A program made the translations under genes and the position numbers. Shown here piece after piece: positions 33,402 to 43,944 of a DNA stretch of 64,000 nt; within the stretch, counting starts at the first letter, position 1, and the number at the start of each line of letters is the position of its first letter. Under the pieces are notes generated by a model that saw only the letters and a program-made list of their open reading frames with translations, ran no database searches and was not told the DNA's origin. Origin of the DNA: Tomocerus qinae (taxonomy: Eukaryota; Arthropoda; Collembola; Entomobryomorpha; Tomoceridae); assembly GCA_020055645.1 (NCBI GenBank), contig CM034547.1, positions 26,436,513 through 26,500,512 on the forward strand, in the 5' to 3' direction.

Positions 33402-34936
33402 CTTTCTCTAATCAATCAATTTATTATTATTTATTTAGTATTATTATTGCAGTACAAATTATTTATTTTCCTCACAAGTTTTTATAAATCGAGATAAAAC
33501 TCCAAACCCGGCTTTTTACGATTCAATATGGAACTGGATTTAATATGGATGGACGAGTAGAGTCCACGTGCACGAAGAATCACTGACGACGATTGACTAA
33601 CTGATGATGGTACACCTACACATGTGCAATTTCATCTGACCAATTTCTGAGACTTACTTTTGTCAGTTCTACTTTCTATTGCATCAGATTCAGTCAGGTC
33701 AGATTACTTTATTATGACAACTCTTCCGTCCGTAAGTCCGTACTCATGACTCTTGTTGAAAAGCAGAGTGGACGAGTATAGAAAGTAATTAGAGTATTTA
33801 AGTAAGTAGGGGGATACCCGCTGCCTTCGTAGATTTGCGTATTTGCGTAGATTCGTATAAGTGGCAAAGAAAAGTACTCAGCTCAGGGGCTTGTTTTAAA
33901 TTTGATGTAGTTTTGCGTATTTTCCAAAGCCTCGGCCTTCTGCTTTAGGTTTTGTCCAATACACTACACAACACACTACACAGTTTAGATGGGGGAACAG
34001 TGGCGGTGTCCCACAGAACCGTCAGTCACCTTAACTAACAGCCTAAAATAACCAATCACATGTATAAACTCTATTGTTTATGTGATTAGCACTTCTAACA
34101 CTTCTGTGGGTCGCCTCTGATAGGCAATTAACCAACTGCAAGGCTCGTTTCCTGCTTCTAGTCTATATACTAGGTACTATAATATAATTCTGTGGTATTT
34201 TCCCAAATTTTACAAATCTACTCACATACGCTCATCTACGAAGTAACGCGGGTATACCACTAGTATATTTTATGCCAATTCGAATCCAATGCGACAATGT
34301 AGCCGAAAAGCTCACGATACATACAGTAACACCGTAAAGCCTCTCATACTCTCATCGTAACAAAAAGTGAAATCAAAGTGGAGTGAATGGGCATTCAATT
34401 GGAGCCCGTCAATATACAAATTTCCCGCTCAAATGATTTAATATTATTCTTTGTGAACAACCCCTTTAATTGACTTTAATTTGCAATTTTTTGGAGTAGA
34501 GAACTAGATTAAAACTTGATTTCATTTATGGCCTAGTTTAGTAGATTCGCCCATTCACTTATTAAGTAGCGGAGCTGCTTTATAGGAATGCTTGATCTGT
34601 TTGTCTGTCCGTCTGTTATCACGATAACTCTAGAACGGTTTGAGGTAATCAGTTCAAACTTTCTGAACGTAATCTAGCGATAAAAACTGAGGTCTCGTTT
34701 GAATATAGGTAACATCGGACACACTTCAATGTAACTTCAGTTTATCGACATTGTAGACAGTCATGAAATTGCTCGTTCGAAATGTTTTTGTTTAGGTCAG
34801 GTTAAAGTCAAGTCATCTGGGTCAAAGGTCATTGAAAATGCAATAAAAACGTCATTTAACATAGCAAACCCCCTGGTTATCTCTGCTACTTTTTTACATC
34901 CATTTGACATGGTTTATTAATACATATGTACAAAAA
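33402..34936. other. Upstream flank of SARS1 and intergenic repeats
   Basis: 33402-33800 would include the SARS1 promoter and 5' UTR; no core element can be named. 33812-34255 is an inverted-repeat element (GGGGATACCCGCTGCCTTCGTAGA against TACGAAGTAACGCGGGTATACC, given in part). 34590-34700 is a copy of the TTATCG/AACTCTAGAACGGTTTGAG dispersed repeat core. No gene is supported. Confidence 0.45.
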
Positions 34937-35131
34937 AGTCGGATTCTATGTGAACTCGATGCGACATAAACGGCCGTCTTACGGTTAGTTTTCCGAGTAC
35001 TATACTTTATTATTCACCATTCACCAACATAAGCATTTGAGCTGTAGTCATGGTGATAATGAATATAGTACTCAGAAAACTAACCGTAAGACGGCCGTTT
35101 ATGTTGCATCGAGTTCACATAGAATCCGACT
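34937..35131. mobile_element. Inverted-repeat MITE, about 195 bp
   Basis: Arms of about 80 bp: AGTCGGATTCTATGTGAACT outside, ACGGCCGTCTTACGGTTAG inside, then TTTTCCGAGTACTATA. The last part is shared with the MITE at 9263-9515. No target duplication is evident. Confidence 0.7.
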
Positions 35132-35532
35132 GGACTGTAGATATTAATCCACATTAACCCAAACTTACGCGAATTCACCCAAATCGGGCCTGCAATTTCT
35201 TTGCGTAGTCGAGCCCGAAAAACTGATATTTGGTCGCCAAAAAAACCCCCAAAAACCGATATTTGGTTAAATATTGTTTTGGATTAGATCCGTCAAAAAG
35301 TTAGCTTTTGGGCGCCCAATGAAAAATTGCAGGCCCGAACCAAATTTGCCCTAATTACTAATTTTTAGCAGTCAACATGGAGAAAGGGTGGCTTGGAAGT
35401 AAATCCCCGAAAAACTTCAGTTTACATAACTTCACATAATAATAATGCTTTGCTTTGCTTTAGCCAGCTATTAGCTACAAAAGCTTCGGATTATTTTTGC
35501 CCTACTGTATATGGTTGAAGTAAGGTCTGTAT

Positions 35533-35715
35533 CAGGGTTGCGTTTTGTCCGGACAAAACTGTTCCTATCCAGGATGAAATTAGTTTTGTCCACTTTCTAT
35601 CCAGGACAAAAGTGGACAAAACTAATTTCTTCCAGGACAAAACTAGTTTTGCCCTGGATAAAACCACTTTTATCCACTTTTGTCCACACCTTCCTATCCG
35701 GACACCGCAACCCTG
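35533..35715. mobile_element. hAT-type MITE with 8-bp TSD, GGACAAAA-rich
   Basis: Termini CAGGGTTGCG / CGCAACCCTG, flanked by GTCTGTAT at 35525-35532 and 35716-35723. The interior is built of repeated AGGACAAAA / TTTTGTCC words in both orientations. TIR start CAG and the 8-bp duplication are hAT hallmarks. Confidence 0.85.
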
Positions 35716-35978
35716 GTCTGTATAGTATGCAGCGTTTTGGTATGCAGTAAAAGGATACTTGCCGCACCAACATTTTGCAACCCGGTTTAATAGGATTTAG
35801 CTTTACGCACACATCGGCATATTATGCTCGTTCGTGTCTCGGGTCTCGGCGAGCCAGAGTGGCTCGATATTTGACCGAGCCGTGGAATGGCTCGCTTAAA
35901 ATGTTTCTGGACCGGATTGGCTCGACTTGGCTCATTGAATGTTTTTAAAGACATAAGATTGGATCGCCCTATAGGATG

Positions 35979-37292
35979 AGACAAGGTTGGTGGACGGTAA
36001 AACACTCTGCCACTAGTACTAGCAGTACTGATAGTTTCAGTAGTCCGTGAAACCGCTATTTGGGAGTTGCACCTGGATACGCATTCTGATTGGTCGAAAT
36101 TTTTTGAATCCAGCGATCTGATTGGTTATTGCAGTAATGAATATTCTATAGATTCCCCAGATGGGGGAATTTTAACAACATTTTGCAATTACTACAAAAT
36201 ACAATACAATCCAATACAATTATTATACACAATGTACACAAAGTTTAAACGTTGCAATATATAACAACGAAGTCGAATCATTATGAATCATTTACCCATA
36301 TTAATAATATAAACATTCGTTTTGCAAAACACCAGCTATAAACAGAAGCACAAATCGATGTGATGGGCTAAAAAACGTTGATGTTGAACTGCGAATTCAA
36401 TAATACTTTACTTCATTTGGTTACAACTGATCACATACATTTACTAAACTGATAATAGCAAAATAGCAATAACAACTTACAACAACATCAGAACAGAGGA
36501 AGAGTTCGGCTGAAATTAGGCAGCAGTACTTCGTTGCCGCCGTTGCCGTTGGGAGGTATCGGGGGTTAGCGGCAACAGCGGGGACGAAGTACCGCTGCCT
36601 AAATTCAGCCGAAGAGTTCTACAAAGTTCTGTTTGATGTTATTGGGATTGTTATGTTATCAATTTAGTAAACGTATGTGATCATTCGTAACCAAATGTAA
36701 AATTATATTAAATTCGCACTTCAACAACAAGGTTTTAAATTAATGTTCATATAACATCGATTTGTACTTCTGTTTATAGCTGGTGTTTTGCAAAACGAAT
36801 GTTTATATTACTATGGGTAAATGATTCATAATGATTCGACTTCGTTGTTGTATATTGCAACGTTTAAACTTTGTATATACATTGTGTATAATATTCATGG
36901 ATTGTATTGTATTTTGTAGTAATTGCAAAATGTTGTTAAAATTCCCCCATCTGGGGAATCTATAGAATATTCATTACTGCAATAACCAATCAGATCGCTG
37001 GATTCAAAAAATTTCGACCAATCAGAATGCGTATCCAGGTGCAACTCCCAAATAGCGGTTTCACGGACTACTGAAACTATCAGTACTAGGGTAACTTATA
37101 CTTGTTTGACATATCACCCAAAACCACTTATGGGGATCAAAAGAGGGGTAACCATAGATTTTATAGATTTTAACTCTATGGCATGGAGATGCCTATTCGT
37201 TTCCCCATTAGTGGCTTTGGGTGATATTTCAAACAAGTATAAATTAACCTAGTACTAGTGGCAGAGTGTGTTACCATATCCACCAACCTCGG
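35979..37292. mobile_element. Fold-back element with double TCTGATTGG arms, about 1.3 kb
   Basis: Arms about 35979-36300 and 36830-37292 are inverted (AACACTCTGCCACTAGTACT outside; TTCTGATTGGTCGAAATTTT and GATCTGATTGGTTATT inside; then ATTCTATAGATTCCCC). The arm layout matches the THAP-type element ends at 10.6/13.7 kb. The right arm is interrupted by a palindromic insert (about 37088-37250, ACTTATACTTGTTTGA ends) and the centre by the 103-bp MITE at 36508. No protein remnant is seen. Confidence 0.65.
36508..36610. mobile_element. 103-bp MITE with 9-bp TSD
   Basis: Ends GGCTGAAATTAGGCAGC / GCTGCCTAAATTCAGCC, flanked by GAAGAGTTC at 36499-36507 and 36611-36619. The 9-bp duplication suggests the Mutator superfamily. 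The terminal CTGCCTAAAT(T/C)CAGCC also occurs singly at about 11278-11295 and 11998-12014, within the INTS3 intron. Confidence 0.8.
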
Positions 37293-38380
37293 GATGAGGC
37301 TTGACCTTATCTTGTCTAGTACTAAACCTATTATTTGCCTTTGGCAAATAGGTCTCTAGTCAGTTTGCCTTTAAAAAATGGGGTCGGTTTTGCTCCTTCT
37401 CAAGGAGCAAATTATCCATGGTTATTATAAAAAATAATAAATCACAACAGATCAGACTGGGCAACCAATTCGAAAGGTAGGCATCCAACATAATCATGCG
37501 TATTTGATACTAGTGAACCCAGCTAAGGGGCAAATCTAGTACTCAAGAGAAATTCAGAAGGCCACCCTTCACAGTAATAAAAACAATTTCGATAACATCC
37601 CAATAGGTTATTATGTTACCTTTGTAAATTTAAATATTTAAACACTTAAATATTTAAATTAATATACTTTTATTATCTTGTGTTTGTTGAAATTAGCTGC
37701 AGCCCCAACTTCCTGATAAACAGGAATTTCCTGCACCAAAATAATAACTGTAGATCGTAGCATCAAATTCAGGGAACAATTTCAGACTCCATTTTTGAAA
37801 AAAATCCCACAAAGTCACCAAACAGAAACAACTCCCTTTTTAAATCAAAAAATAAGATTCTCCCTGGGATTTTGGAAATACGTACAAATTCAATGAGTAC
37901 AACTTACGAATAAATATTTTTTTAAAATAAATAGTTAGTTACCCAGTACTGTTATTTAACTCTATAAAAAGGTGTGCCAACTGCCAAAGGAATCAATATA
38001 GAGTAGTAAAAAAGTAAACCCAGTTCTGAAAGTTTGTCGATATAACAGAACCAATTTGGATTAGAAATTTTGAAATGCTATTTAATAAGTCACGTTACGA
38101 TCATTACGAAATGTCCCCTTTTGCCAATCATTTCCATTCAATCACGAATCACCACCATTCAACCTTCTTGTGTAAATTTCTATTGTTTTGATGTTACAAC
38201 GTTACAATAATAGAGAGGTTTAGATACAGGATAAAATCTTCAGAAAATAGTTTGTGGAATTGTCACGTGGCTATTTGAAGCAATTTTAATTTTGCTTGTA
38301 TGCGTTTTGTTTAGACAGAAGCATTTATGATTGTAACTTGTAGCAGCACCGCCAAGTTTTAAGTCTTCAAATCAAATATT

Positions 38381-39661
38381 ATGGACGCATCTCTGGTTTA
38401 CTCAGCATTTAATTGTCCAACTTTGGACGAGTTAATACAAATATATTTGTTAAATAGGCGAACACAGTCAAAAATTTTACGACATTCATTTAATTTTAAC
38501 AAACTCAGTACCGTTGATTGCAAGCAATTGTTCCGTTTCGGAAAGCAAGATGTTATTAGGCTTAAGATCGCATTAGACATTCCACATATGTTAACTTGCG
38601 CAAATGGAACCAAGTTTTCTGGACTAGAAGGTAAAATCCTTTGAATAAAAATTTAAAGTACTGTGCATTTGTGTCATTATTCATATAACGACTTTACAGT
38701 GAATATTATTTAAATTAATATTTTTTATTTCAGGACTCTGCATTTTATTGCGGCGATTTGCGTATCCTAATAGGTTGGTCGATCTAATGAACATTTTTTC
38801 ACGAACAAAGTCTCAACTGTCTTTAATTGTGTCTACTATGTCAACATTTATCTATGACCGTTTTTCATACCTGTTAATGGATTTAAATCTGTGGTGGCTA
38901 AGTGAAGAAAATATACAGATATTTTCAAGGGCCGTTCAATTCAAAGGATGTGCATTAGACAACTGCTGGGGTTTCATTGACGGTAAAATATATATTTTTA
39001 TGCACTGATGCATAAAACTGCAACTATATATTATGTTTAAAATGTACTCATAAAATAATTAAGTATTAAATGCAAATTATTTTTAGGAACCATTCAAGCT
39101 TGCTGCAGGCCAGGAAGAAATCAAAGAGAAATGTTTAGTGGACACAAAAGAGCTCATGGACTAAAGTTCCAGTCGTTAGTTACACCTAATGGATTAATTG
39201 CGCATCTGTATGGCCCAGTTCCTGGGCGAAGACACGATAGTTTCATGTTAAGTGAAAGTAACTTACTGAGGATCATAGATGCAAATATTCCTAGTAATAA
39301 CAGACAGTATGTCATTTATGGGGATCCAGCATATCCTATTAGATCACAAATAATTAGTCCGTACAAAGGTAGACAATTGACTAACGACCAACGCAATTTC
39401 AACAAGACAATGTCAGTAGGACGTATTTGTGTAGAATGGGAATTTGGTAAGATAGCATCTTTATTTGCATTTTTGGACTTTAAGAAAAATCTGAAACTGT
39501 ATTTGCAACCAATTGGAAAGTATTATGTCATAGGAGCTCTATTAAAAAACTGTCACACATGCTTGTATAGTTGTCAGACTAGTATGTACTTCGATGTCCA
39601 ACCTCCTACATTGGAAAGTTATTTATCTAATACAGCTAATTTCAGATTAGGTGATGTGTGA
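38381..39661 (+). CDS. Harbinger DDE transposase (DDE_Tnp_4 type), 3 exons, 357 aa
   Basis: Exons 38381-38630, 38734-38982 and 39087-39661, all phase-consistent with GTAAAA donors and TTTCAG/TTTTAG acceptors. The three acidic catalytic residues can be placed in CWGFIDGT (first D), IYGDPAYP (second D) and RICVEWEFGK (E). Other family features are GHKRAHGLKFQ, GPVPGRRHDS and an N-terminal helix-turn-helix-like region with RFGKQDVIRLKIALDIP. Length and order are normal for a Harbinger nuclease and no stop interrupts it, so it may be active. It cuts and pastes the element at TIRs together with the Myb-like partner. Confidence 0.9.
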
Positions 39662-39734
39662 ATAAATATTATATATTTACAAATGATACAAAAATTTATT
39701 AGAAAGTCATTTATTTCTCATAATACACAAATTA

Positions 39735-40606
39735 CTCCACTTTTTGTATTTTGTCTTTGAGCAGTTCGAGTAACATCTTTTTTTCCTCTGACTCCGCTTT
39801 CCATTTTTCTTCTTCCAAATGCAGTCGTCTTTCCTCCAATTGTAACTTTTTTTCTTCAAGTGCCAATTGCTTTTCTCTGATCTCTGCATCCGTTTTTTGT
39901 CGTTCTTCCATGATGAACAGCAATCGATCGTCCTTTGAGATCTTTTTACTTTGTGTCTCTAAACAAGCAATGTATACAGAATTTGTTATTAAATAGTTTT
40001 AAATTTGGAACTACAAATTCTGTTGTTGATAAAATGAATTTCTTACCCGTGTTATCATTGTCTAGCTTTCTAACCGTCCCTTTCATAGCTGCATCACGAA
40101 TGGTCTCACCAAGCATTTTACTCTCTTGTTCTTTATTTATTTTCTTTCCTTTACTTTTTCAATTTCTCTTAGTAGTTCCAAAAAGTCAGTTAACAGTTGA
40201 GCTTTTTCATCGAATTCTTCTTCGGTACCTGATCTAGTATTTATAATGTATTATACTTTAAATGTTCCTTATAAGATATCAATCTGTCCATGGAAGCAAA
40301 CGATTTTTTCTACTGTCTTTTGTAATAGAAAATAATTTTATCACATATTGTGTTTAATGTACCTATTTAGATTTTCAAAGTCTTCCTTTTAAATTTTGAG
40401 ATCAAGTCATCAAATTTCTTCCGTGCTCGTTCCCCGTCATATTTTCTTCCACAATTTATTGCAACAGTCGACCACGCTTCTTTAACCTGTCCATGAGAGG
40501 CCTTGTATGTTTCGATGCTGGAAACTTCTTTTAACAATTCAATTTCGTCTTTTGACGTAAAACGGAACGCCTTTTTTTCGAGATGATACTTGCTCGTGTT
40601 CAACAT
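39735..40606 (-). CDS. Harbinger Myb/SANT-like DNA-binding partner, probably interrupted
   Basis: The first block, 40606-40367, begins MLNTSKYHLEKKAF and contains a trihelix/SANT-like domain (DEIELLKEVSS, HGQVKEAWSTVA, ARKKFDDLISKFKRK). A second block at about 40228-40050 (GTEEEFDEKAQLL ... EIEKVKERK; MLGETIRDAAMKG) and a third at about 39960-39735 (QKTDAEIREKQLALEEKKLQ, a charged coiled coil ending KDKIQKVE) follow in line with Harbinger accessory proteins. The first block meets a TAA before its likely donor and the second changes frame, so at least one lesion or a misassigned splice site exists. It is convergent with the transposase gene (about 70 bp between stops). Confidence 0.65.
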
Positions 40607-41084
40607 TTTGGTGTTGAACTTCCTCTTCTGTGTCGGCCTACATTGATTAAAATTAGCGTTTATACCAGTTATTTTAATAAAAGTAACCTTTAGTCTGTGA
40701 TAAACTGTGGTAACCTTGTTTGGTTGTTTTGCAATTAACTTACCATTTTTAATATTTTCTCTTTTCTTGAGCCAGTTGACAATTCAGCTGAACAGGGCTG
40801 TTAAATGCAATAAAGCAACATTTGAAGGTGGAAGTTTTTTTTGATTTTAAACCAATAACATTTGAATATAAAATACCCGCTTGCTTTGAATATGGTACAA
40901 GCTACAATACTTTGAAGTGCTTGTAGCAGGCCGCCTACAAGCTTTTATCTTGGTGATATTTGTTTGTAGCACAACCAACGTGAAGTTATAGCAAGTTTTA
41001 CAATCCAAACTTGAAGCTTTTATCCAAATAAGCCTGTATCGAAACCTCTCTAATTGAAACGACTCTTTTCGGTTGTTTAAAGGA

Positions 41085-41180
41085 ATTAATGTTTTCAATA
41101 ATGTACCCCAACGCATACCTCCATGTACTAAATTTAGCACATGAAGGTATGCGTTGGGGTACATTATTAAAAACATTAGT
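41085..41180. repeat. Near-perfect palindrome
   Basis: ATAATGTACCCCAACGCATA and its inverse separated by a few bases around an AAATTTAG centre. Arms about 45 bp; could be a very short MITE. It lies just outside the Harbinger right end. Confidence 0.6.
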
Positions 41181-41832
41181 TGGGCTTGCGAATTTTGCGT
41201 TTAAGGAACATGCATATATTACGTGTGCAGTTGATGGGAGGAGGATGTACTCAAAAGTGCTGCAGCCAGCACTGGCATTACACATGGGGGAGAGGGTTTT
41301 GCATTACATAATATATGTAGATTTCCTAAGTTCTCCTACCAAGACAACCATACATTGGTAATTTTTTTCAAGTCTAGGATTATATTATAGATAGAAATTG
41401 TGCATAGTGCTTATCAAGTCGGGGATTACAACATGGACTGGATATTTGCATATTATGAAATCATTCAGCTCTCCCTACCATACATACATAGGTGGATAAA
41501 TTTAAAAAGTATAGGATTATATTATAGATACCTTTTAGCATATCATATTACTACCACCATCCTAAGCTACACTTATCATATCATATGATACTACTCCACT
41601 TTATGAATAATAAAAGTTATAATCATGTTATTGGATTAACTTTCAAACTATGAAAACAACACAATAGAATAGATCATTTTAATTACTTGCTGTAAGGAGC
41701 AACTGTTGATACAACTACTATTATGTTGACACACAAAATAGACAGTAGACATATTGAAAGGTTTAGTTATTGTAGATTTTTCGGTTATACTATTAATATT
41801 GCAAGTCACTGCATAAAGAATTTTCAACTTCA

Positions 41833-42222
41833 GAATAAATTATAGAATTTCCGAATAAATTATAGAATTTCCGAATAAATTATAGAATTTCCGAATAAAT
41901 TATAGAATTTCCGAATAAATTATAGAATTTCCGAATAAATTATAGAATTTCCGAATAAATTATAGAATTTCCGAATAAATTATAGAATTTCCGAATAAAT
42001 TATAGAATTTCCGAATAAATTATAGAATTTCCGAATAAATTATAGAATTTCCGAATAAATTATAGAATTTCCGAATAAATTATAGAATTTCCGAATAAAT
42101 TATAGAATTTCCGAATAAATTATAGAATTTCCGAATAAATTATAGAATTTCCGAATAAATTATAGAATTTCCGAATAAATTATAGAATTTCCGAATAAAT
42201 TATAGAATTTCCGAATAAATTA
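41833..42222 (+). repeat. 20-bp tandem satellite, about 19 copies
   Basis: Perfect head-to-tail copies of GAATAAATTATAGAATTTCC; only the first and last units diverge. High identity implies recent expansion or gene-conversion-like homogenisation (or repeat-assembly compression). Confidence 0.95.
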
Positions 42223-42557
42223 TGAAATTTCAGAACTACAATATGTATTGTTTTATGAATTTATTGCACGGTTAAAGGTTTTGGCATACATTACAAAAGT
42301 AGGATTACATGGAAAAAGGCGGTGTGACTTTACAGGTGACGGGAATTACCGGATTTGTGAAATCACCAACGCTTCCAAAAGTCGTACAAGAAACTTGTAC
42401 GTGCAGTTAAGAGCCAATTCTTAACACATTTTAATGTGGTTAAACATAATTTAATTCCAAATTTACACATTATGTTGAAATATATTGATACTAAGTAATT
42501 TTTTAAGTCCAAAACAAATAAAAGTTGGTTTAATGATTGAAGTATAGCTCCAAGCAA

Positions 42558-42681
42558 CCAACTTATTACATTCATATCCCCAAACTGCACGTGTAAAAGT
42601 GCCTGAACTATGGACCGCCATAACGTCATAGTTCAGGCACTTTTACACGTGCAGTTTGGGGATATGAATGTAATAAGTTGG
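42558..42681. mobile_element. Palindromic MITE, arms about 53 bp
   Basis: CCAACTTATTACATTCATAT at the left and its inverse at the right, continuing as CCCCAAACTGCACGTG and AAAAGTGCCTGAACTATG without mismatch, with a 17-bp loop. Confidence 0.7.
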
Positions 42682-43539
42682 GAACTGGCAACTATATATA
42701 AATAATAATGTAATAAACAAATGTTAACGCACAAATTGATACTTGCTTGTATCCCAGCATTAGTTGACCTAATCAAGCTTAATGCCATACACTGCAAGCG
42801 GCGGTGGTTCCGTAATTCCAGTGTTTTCATAGTTTGAAAGTTAATCCAATAACATGATTATAAATTTTATTATTGATAGAGTGGAGTAGTATCATATTAT
42901 TATGATATGATAAGAGTAGCTTAGGATGGTGGTAGTAACATGATATGCTAAAAGGTACTGATATCAAACGACCGCAATGCAGAAGTCAAATGTTGCAATA
43001 AATATTCCCCTTGTGAATGTATATGAAAATCATATAAAATTTTGAAATGAAATAATCTGTTGTGATTTATTATTTTTTATAATAACCATGGATAATTATT
43101 TGCTCCTTGAGAAGGAGCAAAACCGACCCCATTTTTTAAAGGCAAACTGACTAGACCTATTTGCCAAAGGCAAATAATAGGTTTAGTACTAGACAAGACC
43201 TTATCGGGTGCCGATCCGATCCTAGCCAGTGAACCTGTCAGCTTTCAATCCAGCTATTCTATTCCACGACTTTGTATTAATACGATGAATATGAATAGAA
43301 CTGAAGTTATGTCGATTTTCGGCAATTTTCAATTTTTCACCACTTCCCCTGACGGGGATGATTTTAATCTGTTCAGTAATGTGGCAAAACAGTTCAGGTA
43401 TCGAAAAAGATATTACTTGACATTGTGGGAAGACTATATAGAACCAAAGTTACGTTATTTTTAATTTTTGAACCTCTCTCCGAGTCAGGGGGTGTGACCG
43501 ATCTTGCCGACATAAAAACTTGGACTTACTTTTTACCTC

Positions 43540-43680
43540 AAACAACTACCCTGAAAATTTGAACTGCCTAGCTCAAACCGTTCGATAAGTTATCGTGAGT
43601 GCACAGAGATTTCGGGACGGACTGACAGACAGACAGAAAAAGTATTCGTAAACGGAGAAGATAAACTTCTCTAAATAATA
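43540..43680 (-). repeat. Dispersed repeat core (TTATCGTG...GACAGACAGACAG), inverted partner of 44200-44345
   Basis: Contains GCTCAAACCGTTCGATAAG, TTATCGTGAGTGCAC and GGACTGACAGACAGACAG followed by AAAAAGTATTCG. The copy at 44200-44345 is in the opposite orientation (GATAACTTTCGAACGGTTTG). The pair brackets the first two BORCS6 exons. A further AAAAAGTATTCCCATACAGAG piece is at 32158-32180. Confidence 0.55.
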
Positions 43681-43944
43681 AGGAACCTTATAGGAAAATA
43701 TTGTGATGCATTTGCCATCTTTGGAGTGAAATGAGTGTCGACAATTTATTCGGCAGAGAGCAGAAGGATATTCCATTTCAACAAAATGACAAATATTTAT
43801 TTTCATGTAAAGCGCCAATTCGCAAGTTAAATTTTAATAATTTTAAAATTTTAATAGAATCGGAGTCGACTAATTTTGAGACATTTTCATTAAAAATTAG
43901 ATAACACTTGTTTCGAGGAGAACAGATAACTCAATTCGTTAATC

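Larger units (their letters stand above)
38212..41051. mobile_element. PIF/Harbinger DNA transposon, 2840 bp, two convergent genes
   Basis: Short TIRs AGAGAGGTTTAGATACAGG (left) and its inverse with one mismatch (right end CCTCTCT), flanked by AAT on both sides (38209-38211, 41052-41054), a 3-bp duplication as expected for the superfamily. It carries the DDE transposase gene (plus) and the Myb/SANT-like gene (minus), the standard Harbinger pair. Confidence 0.8.
41515..42968. mobile_element. Fold-back element, about 140-bp arms, containing a 20-bp satellite
   Basis: 41518-41658 is inverted at 42826-42965 (TACCTTTTAGCATATCAT outside, TTAACTTTCAAACTATGAAA inside). The interior has the 20-bp tandem array and the 42558 palindrome. 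Open frames inside (for example 42363-42629 minus) show no protein family features. Confidence 0.65.
37310..43197. mobile_element. 5.9-kb element with about 140-bp TIRs, hosting nested elements
   Basis: 37310-37452 and 43058-43197 are near-identical inverted repeats (TCTTGTCTAGTACTAAACC start, containing TTGCCTTTGGCAAATAGG and a GCTCCTTCTCAAGGAGC palindrome). ACCTTAT precedes the left and follows the right end, a 5-7 bp possible target duplication depending on where the TIR is taken to start. Inside are a complete Harbinger (38212-41051), a further fold-back (41515-42968) and a satellite. Its own transposase is not evident, so it is probably a non-autonomous element grown by nesting. Confidence 0.7.
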
